DNA from: Verrucomicrobiaceae bacterium
Lineage (GTDB): Bacteria; Verrucomicrobiota; Verrucomicrobiia; Verrucomicrobiales; Verrucomicrobiaceae
Length of the DNA stretch: 50,615 nt
Reading direction: 5' to 3'
Assembly: GCA_027487315.1 (NCBI GenBank)
Contig: JAIYDW010000033.1
Coordinates: 1 to 50,615, forward strand
Shown here: one piece after another, positions 17,177 to 27,246 of the stretch
How positions within the stretch are numbered: the first letter of the stretch is position 1
Layout: the number at the start of each line of letters is the position of its first letter
The notes under the pieces: model-generated
What the model was told of the DNA's origin: nothing
What the model saw: only the letters and a program-made list of their open reading frames with translations
Databases searched by the model: none
Translations under genes and position numbers: made by a program

Positions 17177-20100
17177 TCAACCGCTCACCTCGGCATCGGC
17201 CAATTCCCTAATCCGGCGAAGATCCATTTTTCCCGTTCCAAGAACCGGAATCGAATCAACCCGAACAAACTGATCCCGCTTCGGCTTCCATAAATTGGGC
17301 AAATCGGTTCCCGCCAACCTTTCTAGGACGATCTCCAATACTGCAACCTCAAGGGTATGAATCACCATCAGTTTTTCTCCCTTTTTCTCATCAGGCAGAC
17401 CAGTCACCGCAAACGTCTGAATCGTCACCCCAGCCAATTCATGCAACCGCTCCTCCACCTTGATGTGCGGCACCATCTCTCCTCCAATCTTGCTAAACCG
17501 GCTCAATCGATCCGTGATGAACACAAAACCCTCCTCATCCATCGCCGCAATGTCACCCGTCACATACCAACCTTCTTTCAATACCTCAGCCGTCTTCTCC
17601 GGCCGCCCAAGATACCCACTCATAATGTTTGGCCCTTTCAATAGCATCAAACCTGATTCCCCAGCCTTGCGCATGGCCCCAGTTTCAGGATCCACAATCC
17701 GCACCGCCATCCCCGGCAATGGATGCCCTATGGACCCCCTCTTGGCTCCCACCTGCCGAAACCCCGCACCTCGGAAATCCAAGGTATTCACTGCCACCGC
17801 CGGGGAGCACTCCGTGCAACCATAGGCTTCCATCGGTCGCACTCCAAACTGAGTCTCGAACGCCTCCGCCAATCGATCCGGCAACTTCTCCGCGCCCACC
17901 ATCACAAACCGCACACTCCCAAACTGCTCCGCCTTGCATCCTCTCAGGTAGAGTTGCAAAAACGTCGGCGTTGCCAGCAAAAACGACACCGCATTCCGAT
18001 GCACCAATTCGCCCACAATCTTCGCGTCCGTGGGGTTGTAGTGATAGACCACTCCCAATCCCAAGACTGCAGGCGCCGCCAACGTCCCCGTGAATCCAAA
18101 CGAATGAAAAAACGGCAGAATCCCCAGTAACCGATCATTCGACCGAAACGATATCGCTTGATTGATCTGCTGAATGTTCGCAACCACATTGGAATGCGTA
18201 AGCATCACACCCTTTGGCTCCCCCGTGCTTCCACTGGAGAAGATGATCGTCGCCAAATCTTCAGCCCCAGGAACCCGTTCCGCCCCCAACCATTTCCCCA
18301 ACCAAGCGGCCGGACAAAACAGCGCCATCACTGACGCCATAACCTTTTCAGCCGCACTAGGCTTCGCCGCGATCTCCTCGATCATCACCATCTCATTCGG
18401 CAGACTCAGATTGAGTCGCTCCAAAAACTTCGCGGTCGACACCACCTTCGTGATGCCACATTGCGCCACGCACGAAGCAATCGCATCAGGCGACAACGTA
18501 TAATTCAAATTCACCGGCACCTTGCCCAAAAGCAATGCCGCATGATTCACCACCGCCCCTCCCACTGAAGGCGGCAGTAAGATCCCCACCTTCTCTTCAC
18601 CCGCCCAAACCGTCCGCAATCGCCTCGCCAAAAACACACTCTTCACCAGCAATCCCAAAAAGCCCACTCCCGGCGTGTTGGCATCGGCGGCTGCCATCCG
18701 AAATGGATGCCTCCGAGCCGTCCGAATCAAGGCCCGATTCAATGGCTCAATCCGCATGCCTCGATCCGGCCAGGCTTCTGCCCCCAACTCCATCACCGCC
18801 TGCCGCACCGTCTCAGGCGCCGTGGTCGGTGGCATCCCCTCTCCAAAACTCACCGTCACCGGATACGGTATCCGCCGTGGCAACTTCGTGTAAAACCGCC
18901 CCTTTTCAAAACTGAAGATACTCCCCCATACATTGTCCAAATGCACGGGTATGATCGGTGCCTCGACTCCCTTCAAGATCCGGCTCATCCCGCCCTTGAA
19001 CGGCAGCATTTGCCCCGTCCGAGTGATCTGTCCTTCCGCAAAAATACAAACCAACTCTCCATTCTTCAAACACTCCGTCGCCGCATTCAGCGACTTCAAC
19101 ATCTCTCTAGGACGAGCCTCGGAGGTAATCGGAATCGTCTTCAACATCGTCGAAATCGGCTTCACCCACCATTGATCATGAACCTCCTGATGCACAATGA
19201 ATCGAATCGGACGATGCGTCGATGCGATCATGAAACACGCATCCGCCAATGAAACATGATTGCACACCAGAAGCGCAGCCCCCTCCTCAGGCAGATTCTC
19301 AACCTTCCTCACGCGCACCCGATAAAACGTGTGGGTCACCAACCACAAGACCAACCGCACCAGCGAATCCGGCACCAGTCGCATCGCAAAGATCGTGCCC
19401 CCCAACGTAACAATCGCCCCCGTCAGGAAAATCGCACCCGCACTCATCCCAAAAACCTCGCGCAACAGCCAAAATGCACCAGACGCAACGAACACACCTG
19501 CAGAGGACAACCACTCATTAGTCGCAATAACGGTCCCCTTATCCTCAACCTTCGGCCGGTGCTGAATCAACGCATTGATCGGCACCGTGAAGAACCCGCC
19601 TGAAACCCCCAGCATTCCCAGCAGAATTCCCACCTGCCAAGCCCCCCATCCCGGCACCGCCATCAGTCCCGCACAAAGAGCTAACCCAAACGCCCCCAAC
19701 GGCACCAACCCATACTCGATCTTCTTTCCCGATAACTTACCCGCTAAGAAACTCCCCACTCCTATGCCCACCGCCAAACAGGATCTGAGGAGACTGATTT
19801 CCATGTCGTTCAATCCTAACTCATCTCGTCCATAAACTAAGATTGTCGGCTCCCCAAACAACGCGCCAATAAACCAGAAATAAACACTCCCGATCACCGC
19901 AAACAATAGCACCCGATCCAAACGCACCGTCTGCATGTTCGACCAAACCTCCGCCAGAAAATTGATCCGATAAACCTTCTCTGGATTCGCCTGCACCCCG
20001 ACAGGAAGCCGCCACGCAAACACCAGCCCAATCATCGCCAAAAACGTCAACCCAAGCCCCGCTAACCAAACCTGCCCCACCTCCACTGCGCCGGACACAG

Positions 20101-20590
20101 CGCCAGCCGCAATCCCGCCAGCGATGATCGCCGAAAACGTCCCCAACCCAAAAACACCGTTCCCCCATGACAATCGCGACTCCGGTAATATCTCCGGCAA
20201 AAGCGAATACTTCGACGGACCAAAGAACGCACTGTGCACACTCATCAAAAACACGACCCCGAACAACACTGGTAGACTCTGCAGCCACAATCCCCACGCC
20301 CCCAAAGCCATCACCACAATCTCCAATGTCTTTGTACCAATCACCACAGAACGCTTGTGAAAGCGGTCAGCAAAATATCCCCCCGTCATCGCAAACAGCA
20401 AGAATGGAAGACTGAATGCCGCCAAAACCAAAGATATGTAGCTATCCCTGTCACTCTCGGCGACCAATCGATTCACCAAAAAAAGCACCAGGAATTTGAA
20501 CACGTTGTCGCTAAAGGCACCCTGAAATTGCACCACAAAAAGTGACCAAAAACTGCGTGGGACGTGATCTGTCGATTGCGTGGAATTCAT
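17177..20590 (-). CDS. aas: LplT-PlsC-Aas triple fusion (lysophospholipid transporter/acyltransferase/acyl-ACP synthetase)
   Basis: An 1137-residue inner-membrane protein in three parts. Residues 1-410 are an MFS domain of the LplT type (about twelve membrane segments, with FADRFHKR in the motif A position). Residues 425-620 are a PlsC-type acyltransferase with the catalytic NHVSLAD (H-x4-D) near 444-450 and FAEGQITRTG. Residues 635-1130 are an AMP-binding acyl-ACP/acyl-CoA synthetase with FSSGSTGEPKG near 784-794 and YVTGDIA further on. In E. coli LplT flips lysophospholipids inward and Aas re-acylates them; the fusion should couple the two steps. A TTG three codons upstream (20599) is an alternative start. 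The upstream membrane gene stops 12 bases before this ATG, so the two form an operon. Confidence 0.92.
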   Translation of the reverse strand: MNSTQSTDHVPRSFWSLFVVQFQGAFSDNVFKFLVLFLVNRLVAESDRDSYISLVLAAFSLPFLLFAMTGGYFADRFHKRSVVIGTKTLEIVVMALGAWGLWLQSLPVLFGVVFLMSVHSAFFGPSKYSLLPEILPESRLSWGNGVFGLGTFSAIIAGGIAAGAVSGAVEVGQVWLAGLGLTFLAMIGLVFAWRLPVGVQANPEKVYRINFLAEVWSNMQTVRLDRVLLFAVIGSVYFWFIGALFGEPTILVYGRDELGLNDMEISLLRSCLAVGIGVGSFLAGKLSGKKIEYGLVPLGAFGLALCAGLMAVPGWGAWQVGILLGMLGVSGGFFTVPINALIQHRPKVEDKGTVIATNEWLSSAGVFVASGAFWLLREVFGMSAGAIFLTGAIVTLGGTIFAMRLVPDSLVRLVLWLVTHTFYRVRVRKVENLPEEGAALLVCNHVSLADACFMIASTHRPIRFIVHQEVHDQWWVKPISTMLKTIPITSEARPREMLKSLNAATECLKNGELVCIFAEGQITRTGQMLPFKGGMSRILKGVEAPIIPVHLDNVWGSIFSFEKGRFYTKLPRRIPYPVTVSFGEGMPPTTAPETVRQAVMELGAEAWPDRGMRIEPLNRALIRTARRHPFRMAAADANTPGVGFLGLLVKSVFLARRLRTVWAGEEKVGILLPPSVGGAVVNHAALLLGKVPVNLNYTLSPDAIASCVAQCGITKVVSTAKFLERLNLSLPNEMVMIEEIAAKPSAAEKVMASVMALFCPAAWLGKWLGAERVPGAEDLATIIFSSGSTGEPKGVMLTHSNVVANIQQINQAISFRSNDRLLGILPFFHSFGFTGTLAAPAVLGLGVVYHYNPTDAKIVGELVHRNAVSFLLATPTFLQLYLRGCKAEQFGSVRFVMVGAEKLPDRLAEAFETQFGVRPMEAYGCTECSPAVAVNTLDFRGAGFRQVGAKRGSIGHPLPGMAVRIVDPETGAMRKAGESGLMLLKGPNIMSGYLGRPEKTAEVLKEGWYVTGDIAAMDEEGFVFITDRLSRFSKIGGEMVPHIKVEERLHELAGVTIQTFAVTGLPDEKKGEKLMVIHTLEVAVLEIVLERLAGTDLPNLWKPKRDQFVRVDSIPVLGTGKMDLRRIRELADAEVSG

Positions 20591-20602
20591 AGTCGTCAAA
20601 GT

Positions 20603-21271
20603 TTAGGCTGCTCGGGAAAAGAGGCGGTTCAGTAAGACATGCGTGGGAACGTACACACAACAGGTCAATCCGCCTATCCATAAGGCTAGATAGGTCATTG
20701 GCGTGAATCGAGTCTGCGGTGCCGAATCATCCATGCCAAACACATAATTCACGTTTCTCGGCAGATTGGGATCGTCTAAAACGGCGCCCGCTGGCGGAAG
20801 CAAAAAGAACGCCACCCCACACAACCCTATCGCCAATCCCGTCCACCCTGCAAGTGCCCGGCGGTCATATCCCAACTTGGCCACCGCAAAAACCAGCAAC
20901 CAAGGCAACCACCCATGGAATAGCGACAAGGCCCTCAGGTAAAATGGCCGACTCGCATCAAACATATAGGTCGTCATCCCCGTCAACTTTCCTCCAGCCA
21001 GTTCAAATCCAAAATCCACACACCAGAGAATTTGGGGCAAGACAATCCCAACCGCCGCCAGTGAAATCAGCAGCCGATTCTCTTTCCACAACCCCATCCA
21101 CGTCACAAACAAAGCCACATCACAAAAATACAAAAAGTTCGTCAACCCATAGTGATACCAATACACCGGCACCAGCACCGCCATAAAGGCCGTGTAGCCC
21201 CATTTGATCCAAAGAGGAATGCGCCCAACCGTGGCAGGCAACTGAGTTTCAGAAAAGGTAGCGATTTTCAT
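20603..21271 (-). CDS. Polytopic membrane protein, function unknown
   Basis: A 222-residue protein with six or seven hydrophobic segments and no recognised domain. Features that may help identification are NFLYFCDVALFVTW near residue 45, FHGWLPWLLVFAV near 118 and a soluble-looking loop LPRNVNYVFG near 170. The aromatic-rich segments with W, Y and H resemble small membrane proteins annotated only as hypothetical in many bacteria. It is directly upstream of the LplT-PlsC-Aas fusion with a 12-base gap, which suggests a role in phospholipid turnover, by context only. The ATG at 21271 gives a soluble N-terminus of about 20 residues before the first membrane segment. Confidence 0.72.
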   Translation of the reverse strand: MKIATFSETQLPATVGRIPLWIKWGYTAFMAVLVPVYWYHYGLTNFLYFCDVALFVTWMGLWKENRLLISLAAVGIVLPQILWCVDFGFELAGGKLTGMTTYMFDASRPFYLRALSLFHGWLPWLLVFAVAKLGYDRRALAGWTGLAIGLCGVAFFLLPPAGAVLDDPNLPRNVNYVFGMDDSAPQTRFTPMTYLALWIGGLTCCVYVPTHVLLNRLFSRAA

Positions 21272-21361
21272 GCACCGCCATTTTCAGTCGACTCCCCTCT
21301 CAATTCGAATCGATAGAAAATGCCGGACCATCGATCCTATCAATGATCCTCTGCCCCCTAG

Positions 21362-22438
21362 TCAAGACCACGCCTGCCTCAAAACCCTCAAAAAGTTCCC
21401 GCTCATGATGCCCTCCACATCCGCCTGCGAATAACCCCGACCTTGCAGCAAGCCTACCAACATTTGCAAATCAGCGATCGTCTCCAAATCCATCGGGCTC
21501 TGCTCCTTCCCGAAACCTCCATCCAGGTCGCTCCCAATCCCACAATGCCTCGCACTGCCCGCCAACTGGCAGATGTGGTCGATATGCTCCACCACATGCT
21601 CCATCTTCACCCCCATCTCCTCCGGCCTGGTCTCCCCCCGAACCCAACCCGGAACCACCATCCAGGCATCAAAAACAGCCCCAATCACCGCATCCCTTTC
21701 AATCAATACCCTGATTTGTTCATCACTGAACTGCCTCACGTCCGGCACCAACCGTCTGCAGTTCGAGTGACTCGCCCATACCACTCCCTCAAAGATCTCC
21801 AATGCCTCGTTGAATGATTCGTCACTCAGATGGGTCACATCCAAAATCATCCCGAGTCGATCCATCTCCTTCACCAAATCCCGCCCCTCAGGCTTCAACC
21901 CTCCTTCTCGATCATGCCCCATCGCATATCGACCCTCCCCATAGTGCGCCGGTCCAATCGCCCGCAACCCATCCTGCCAAGCTCGTTCTAGATATCGCAG
22001 CGTCACCATCGAGTCCGCCCCCTCCAAACTCAGCACATACCCGATCGCCTCCCCTCGCTCCGCCGCCGCCTCAGGATCAGCCCACTTCTCTAAATGCGAC
22101 TCCAACTCGGCCAACCCCCGAATCTGCCTCATCTCCCCCAACTCCTCCATCACTTCATACCAAACCCGTTGCGCCTGCGTCATCGCCCAAGCTTGTGCCG
22201 GCGACTCCCAACAAGCCACGGGACCTCGCGGTTTCATGCATCCCCCAATCTGTGTCGCCACACACAATCCCACCTGCCCCCGCCTCATATCCGGAAACGC
22301 CACTGTCCCTCTCCCTGTCCCTTTCAGCCCGCTTTCCCCCGCTTCCAACCCACGAATGTGTTCCACAGACATCCGAAGATCGCGATTCCACTCCATCGCA
22401 TTCAAACTCAGGTCCAAATGAGCATCAAAGATCAACAT
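21362..22438 (-). CDS. Membrane dipeptidase (peptidase family M19)
   Basis: A 358-residue metal-dependent hydrolase of the renal dipeptidase family. The two-zinc site motifs are present in order: DAHLDL (residues 5-10), the bridging Glu in LEGAD (about 134-138), the His in DVTHLSD (about 199-205), the His in ASHSNCR (about 222-228), and GIGSDLDGG near the C-terminus. No signal peptide is visible, so it is likely cytoplasmic despite the family name. It would cleave dipeptides, perhaps from cell wall turnover or protein uptake. It diverges from the giant beta-propeller gene over 205 bases that must hold both promoters. It is 90 bases from the membrane protein gene downstream on the same strand. 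Confidence 0.92.
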   Translation of the reverse strand: MLIFDAHLDLSLNAMEWNRDLRMSVEHIRGLEAGESGLKGTGRGTVAFPDMRRGQVGLCVATQIGGCMKPRGPVACWESPAQAWAMTQAQRVWYEVMEELGEMRQIRGLAELESHLEKWADPEAAAERGEAIGYVLSLEGADSMVTLRYLERAWQDGLRAIGPAHYGEGRYAMGHDREGGLKPEGRDLVKEMDRLGMILDVTHLSDESFNEALEIFEGVVWASHSNCRRLVPDVRQFSDEQIRVLIERDAVIGAVFDAWMVVPGWVRGETRPEEMGVKMEHVVEHIDHICQLAGSARHCGIGSDLDGGFGKEQSPMDLETIADLQMLVGLLQGRGYSQADVEGIMSGNFLRVLRQAWS

Positions 22439-22643
22439 CAGCAGAGACTAGATCTTACCCAACTTGAGCCACAATCAAAATTTCATCGACTCACCACCTT
22501 TTTAACTTAGCGCGAAGAAACCCCATGTTATCTCGTTCCCCAACCGCAACTAGAACCTACGAAACGAGTTACCTCCTGAATCAACTCCCGTTCGGCATTC
22601 TTTGTCCTCCCACGTATCCCAGCAAACACTTCATCTCTTCCTT

Positions 22644-25600
22644 ATGATTTTCCTCAAACCACTACGCTGTTTCGTCTCCACACTCGCCACCTTGACGGTG
22701 CTAACATCGTTCTCCCTCGTCCAAGCACAGACTTCCACTTGGCGCACCCTAGCCGATCCCCGTTCCAATAACGCCGTTTGGATGGCTTCAACCACTGTCG
22801 GTTGGACAGTCGGAGCCTCGGGACTCATCAGCCAAACCACCGATGGCGGTGCGACCTGGATCCCCCAACCTTCCGGAGTCACAGTCGACCTCAACGGCAT
22901 CTGGGGCACCTCCGACACCAGTGTCTGGGCTGTCGGCAATGGCGGAACCGTCCTTTTTTGGAACGGAACCGCATGGACAGCTCAAACCACTGGCGTCACG
23001 TCAAATCTTTCGGCTATTGCAGGCTTCAACGCCAGCAACGTCTGGGCCGTCGGCGCTGCAGCTGAAATCATCAAATGGAACGGCACCGCCTGGACCACTC
23101 AAGATGCTCCAACTAACGCCACTGAAAACCTCAATGGCGTCTGGGCAGCCAACGCCAATACCGTCATTGCCGTCGGGGACAACGGGCAAACCCTTCGAAC
23201 CCTCAATAGCGGCACGGCCTGGAACAATTTCGACAGTTTCACATCGGCAACCACTATCGACCTCCAAGCCGTCTGGGGCAGCGCTGGCAATAGCATTTGG
23301 ATCGTCGGCACAGATAATACAGTCCGCTTCTGGAACGGCACCACCTGGGGCGCCCAAACCAGTGGCCTCCCTGCCAACAGGACTCTGTTCAGCATCTCTG
23401 GAGCGAACGCCACCAACGTCTGGTCCGCTGGCACAAACGGCGAAATCATTCGCTTCAATGGCACTACTTGGTCCAATCCAAACAGCGATACCACCCAGAT
23501 CCTCAACGGCATCCATGTCGTCGATACCTCCAACGTATTCGCTGTCGGTGCCAGAAAGTCCTACACCCGCTGGAATGGCACCACCTGGTCCGCCACCCAA
23601 TCCCCGGTCCCCGGCCGCACATTCACCGATGTCTGGGCCTCAGATGACGACAAAGTCTGGTTCAGCAATGAAAACGGCAATATCTTCCGTTGGAACGGCA
23701 CCAACTTCGCCAATACCACCTCAGGGGTAACCACCGCCCTAACCGCTATCTGGGGTTCAGACGATGCCAACATCTGGGCCGTCGGCGCCGCAGGCGTCAT
23801 CCTCAAATGGAACGGCACCGTTTGGTCCTCCCAGACCTCCGGCGTCAACGTCCTTCTCAACGACGTCTGGGGCACCAGCGCCACCAACGTCTGGGCCGTT
23901 GGCAACAACGGTACCATCCTGCGCTGGAATGGCACGGCCTGGACCAGAATGACTTCTGGCACTACCCAGGATCTCAACGCCATCTGGGCCCGTGACTCCG
24001 CCAACGCCTGGGCCGTCGGTGACCGTGGAACCATCCTCAAGGGCAATACCACCAGTTGGTCAGCACAAACCTCCGGCATCACCAGCAACCTCAATTCCGT
24101 CTGGGGTTCTCTCACCAATGTCTGGTCCGCCGGCGCTGCTGGAGTCATCCTCAAACTGACCGGCACCTCCTGGGCCTCCTCCACCTCAGGCACCACCAAT
24201 AACATCGCCAAACTCACCGGCACTACCCTCGGCACCACCCAACTCTGGGCTGGTGCTGGCACTGCCATCCGCTCGAGCGACGGCACCTCGCCCTGGGCAG
24301 TCGATGGCTCAACGAATGTGTCACTCGCCGTTGCGGGTTTTTGGGCTCTCGCCCCAACCTCCGTCTTCCTCACGACCACTGATGGTATGATCTTCACCAA
24401 CGCCCCTTCCTCCATCCCCCAAATCAATGTCCTGCGACCCGCCGTGCCCCAGCCTCTCCCCCTTTCCGACGCCCGCAGCACCCTCGACCTCGGCCCCACC
24501 AACACCGGCACCACCACCACCGTCACCCTGACCATCCGCAACACAGGCACCTCTCCCCTAGCCGACCTAGCCATCACCAGCAAAGATGGCACCCACCTGT
24601 CCGAGTTCACCGTGACCGAACCACTTCTTTCCTCCTTAAACGCGAACCAAACCACCACCTTCGACGTGACCTTTACCCCCACGGCTGACGGCATCCGCAC
24701 CGCCTCCTTCCGCATCGCCAGCAATGATCCCACCGAACCCTCCTTCCTGATTTCCTTAGCTGGCACCGGCCAAACCCTGCCCACCTTCCCTACCCCTCCC
24801 TCGAGCCGCTCCATCAACCCGGGCGCTTCCACCACCTTCTCCGTCGTCGTCGCCGGCACCAAACCCATCACCTACCAATGGCGCAAAAACGGCGTCGACA
24901 TTACCGGCGCCACCGCTTCCTCGTACACCCGATTAAGAGTCACTGAATTCGATCAGGACGTCTACGATGTCGTCGCCACCAACATCGCAGGCTCCGTCGA
25001 CAGCCCCGACGCCACCCTCTCCGTCAACGATCCCATCGTCATCACCGTCCCTCCTATCACTCAATCCGCCATCGCCGGCACCTCCGTCACCTTCTCGGTT
25101 GTCGGCACCGGAACCCCTCCTTTCACTTATCAATGGACCAAAAACCGTGTCTCCATTGCAGGGGCCACGTCGGACACCTTTGTCATCCCCTCCGCTCAGG
25201 TGACCAACGCCGCCGCTTACGCCGTCGTCGTCCGCAACGTCGTTGGCCCAGTCACCAGCACGTCCGCGAACCTCGCCGTCGCCGATCCTGCCATCCGCAT
25301 CCTCGCTCTCCCTACAGGGGCCACCGCCACCATCGCTGCTCCTATCTCCGGCACCTTTACCTCCTTCGTCTGGACACAGGGCAGCAGCGCACTTCCAATC
25401 GGCCCCCTTACGGCCGATCCCCGTTACACGGGCTTTGCCGGTAAAACCCTGAAAATCACCAAACTCATCGAATCGGACTCCTCCTTCCTCCGCCTCGACG
25501 TGGTCGCCCCCGGAACCCCGCCTACCACCCTCACCACCCAAACCCAGCTCATCGTTTACAACGCCCCACCCGCCATCACCCTCCCCGGCGCGCCACCCAA

Positions 25601-27047
25601 CGATGTCCTCCTCCTTCCCGACGCTCAAGTCGCCGCCCCCTACGCGCCTTACAACCTCCCCTACGACTCAGATCCGCTCAAAACGCCCACCGCCTTCTCC
25701 GTCACCGGTCTCCCCACTGGCCTCAAAATCGATCCCAAAACCGGCATCGTCTCCGGCAAACCCTCCGTCGCCCTGACCGCTCCACGCACCTATCCCCTCA
25801 CCTTCACCGCCTCTAACGCCAAAGGCAAGTCCACGGCCAAAGGCTCGATCACCCTGCAGCCTCTGCCCCCGGGAACCACCGGAACCTTCACCGGACCCAT
25901 CGCTCAAGAAACCACGATCAACCTCGATCTCGGTGGCCGCATCGATGCCACCCTGACCTCCACCGGAAGTTTCAGCGGCAAGATCATCCTCGGCTCCCTC
26001 ACCTACAGCTTCAAAGACGTCCTGGTCTCCGCCATCGGCAACCCTCAACCCACCGCTGTCGCCACCATCCTCCGCCGCGGACTCCCCAATCTCACCGTGT
26101 CCTTCACCGTCGATGGCCCCAATCACCGCCTCATCAACGGCCAAATCTCCGACAGCACCCAAACCGCCACCTTCGTCGCCTGGAAAAACCGCTGGAACAC
26201 CTCCATCCTTCCCCCTGAACTCACCACTCTCCGCACCGAATACCCAGGTTACTACACCTTCGCTCTGCCAGCCGCCACACCTCTTTCGCCCACCGTCCCT
26301 CAGGGCGCTGGCTCAGGCAGTTTCACCCTCTCCGCCTCCACAGGAAAACTCACGGTCTCTGGTCGCCTAGCCGATGGCACCGCCTTCACCACCGCCACCT
26401 TCGCCGGTCCCCTCGGCGAAATCCTCGTCTACCAAAACCTCCACTCCAAACTCGGCTCCATCCTGGGCACACTCGACATCACTCCAGGATCCTCCATGTC
26501 TGTCCCGCCCTTTGGCGACAACACCCTCGGCGGAAACCTCACCTGGAAAAAGCCCGCCTCCACCTCCCGCACCTATGGTGACGCCCTCACGACGACCTTG
26601 ACCACCGTCGGAAGTCGCTACATCGCCCCAGCCAAAACCGAAGTCGTCATGGACCTCATCGATAACGGCACCACCAACAACGCCAGCCTTAAATTCACCG
26701 AAGGCGGTATCAGCGACGTGTTCAACAATCCCGATGTCGACGTCCGAATCAGAGTTGGCGGCAGCGTCATCCGTCCCCTCCTCTCCCCCGCCGCCCCATC
26801 CCTCACCATCACCCCCACCACCGGCCTCTTCACAGGCAGCTTCACCCGCATCGACCAGAATCCCGCCGTCCCAGGCACCACTATCACCCGCACCTCAAGC
26901 TACCGGGGCTTTCTCGTCCGCACCCCATCCGGCTGGGTCGGCTCAGGCTACTTCCTCCTCGCCAAACGCCCCGCCGCCATGACCACCGAAAAAGTCACCA
27001 CCACCGACATCCTCTCCGGCCTAGTCGAGCTCAAACCCCTCCCCTAA
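22644..27047 (+). CDS. Giant secreted protein: WNGT beta-propeller, HYDIN-like, Ig, C-terminal module
   Basis: A 1467-residue exported protein. Signal peptide MIFLKPLRCFVSTLATLTVLTS to about residue 28; the frame extends to a TTG at 22602, but the ATG at 22644 gives a normal leader. Residues 30-590 hold about eleven repeats of 40-44 residues with the pattern LN-x-(V/I)WG, then VWAVG, then G-x-I-x-RWNGT-x-W, the style of photosystem II assembly factor/BNR propellers. Residues 605-708 are an ASPM/SPD-2/Hydin-like domain. Two Ig-like domains follow (about 718-797 and 800-882), each with a YQW core. A less clear beta unit covers about 885-972, and a putative-Ig domain covers 973-1073 (GLPTGLKIDPKTGIVSG). 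The C-terminal module covers about 1074-1467. It is probably a surface or extracellular protein. The gene appears to be a single unit. Confidence 0.85.
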   Translation: MIFLKPLRCFVSTLATLTVLTSFSLVQAQTSTWRTLADPRSNNAVWMASTTVGWTVGASGLISQTTDGGATWIPQPSGVTVDLNGIWGTSDTSVWAVGNGGTVLFWNGTAWTAQTTGVTSNLSAIAGFNASNVWAVGAAAEIIKWNGTAWTTQDAPTNATENLNGVWAANANTVIAVGDNGQTLRTLNSGTAWNNFDSFTSATTIDLQAVWGSAGNSIWIVGTDNTVRFWNGTTWGAQTSGLPANRTLFSISGANATNVWSAGTNGEIIRFNGTTWSNPNSDTTQILNGIHVVDTSNVFAVGARKSYTRWNGTTWSATQSPVPGRTFTDVWASDDDKVWFSNENGNIFRWNGTNFANTTSGVTTALTAIWGSDDANIWAVGAAGVILKWNGTVWSSQTSGVNVLLNDVWGTSATNVWAVGNNGTILRWNGTAWTRMTSGTTQDLNAIWARDSANAWAVGDRGTILKGNTTSWSAQTSGITSNLNSVWGSLTNVWSAGAAGVILKLTGTSWASSTSGTTNNIAKLTGTTLGTTQLWAGAGTAIRSSDGTSPWAVDGSTNVSLAVAGFWALAPTSVFLTTTDGMIFTNAPSSIPQINVLRPAVPQPLPLSDARSTLDLGPTNTGTTTTVTLTIRNTGTSPLADLAITSKDGTHLSEFTVTEPLLSSLNANQTTTFDVTFTPTADGIRTASFRIASNDPTEPSFLISLAGTGQTLPTFPTPPSSRSINPGASTTFSVVVAGTKPITYQWRKNGVDITGATASSYTRLRVTEFDQDVYDVVATNIAGSVDSPDATLSVNDPIVITVPPITQSAIAGTSVTFSVVGTGTPPFTYQWTKNRVSIAGATSDTFVIPSAQVTNAAAYAVVVRNVVGPVTSTSANLAVADPAIRILALPTGATATIAAPISGTFTSFVWTQGSSALPIGPLTADPRYTGFAGKTLKITKLIESDSSFLRLDVVAPGTPPTTLTTQTQLIVYNAPPAITLPGAPPNDVLLLPDAQVAAPYAPYNLPYDSDPLKTPTAFSVTGLPTGLKIDPKTGIVSGKPSVALTAPRTYPLTFTASNAKGKSTAKGSITLQPLPPGTTGTFTGPIAQETTINLDLGGRIDATLTSTGSFSGKIILGSLTYSFKDVLVSAIGNPQPTAVATILRRGLPNLTVSFTVDGPNHRLINGQISDSTQTATFVAWKNRWNTSILPPELTTLRTEYPGYYTFALPAATPLSPTVPQGAGSGSFTLSASTGKLTVSGRLADGTAFTTATFAGPLGEILVYQNLHSKLGSILGTLDITPGSSMSVPPFGDNTLGGNLTWKKPASTSRTYGDALTTTLTTVGSRYIAPAKTEVVMDLIDNGTTNNASLKFTEGGISDVFNNPDVDVRIRVGGSVIRPLLSPAAPSLTITPTTGLFTGSFTRIDQNPAVPGTTITRTSSYRGFLVRTPSGWVGSGYFLLAKRPAAMTTEKVTTTDILSGLVELKPLP

Positions 27048-27096
27048 ACTTCTTCCACGCTAGCCCCATCTTCGATTCCCTTCTAACCACGGATTA

Positions 27097-27111
27097 ACGG
27101 CTTATAGCCGT
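27097..27111. other. Small perfect hairpin after the propeller gene
   Basis: ACGGCT and AGCCGT form a six-base stem with a TAT loop in the 200-base gap between two convergent genes. There is no T-run on either side, so it is at most a weak terminator or an RNA-end structure. Nothing else was seen in the gap. Confidence 0.35.
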
Positions 27112-27246
27112 CACATATCCCGGTCCTCGGTCTATGATAACCCATTCTTCCCGGAACTCTAACAGCAACGATTGAGTCCGTTATGGCCTTCCACTCAGCC
27201 AAACCTGAGTCTCCAACCATCCTCCCAAACCACCTCTCACCTCATC

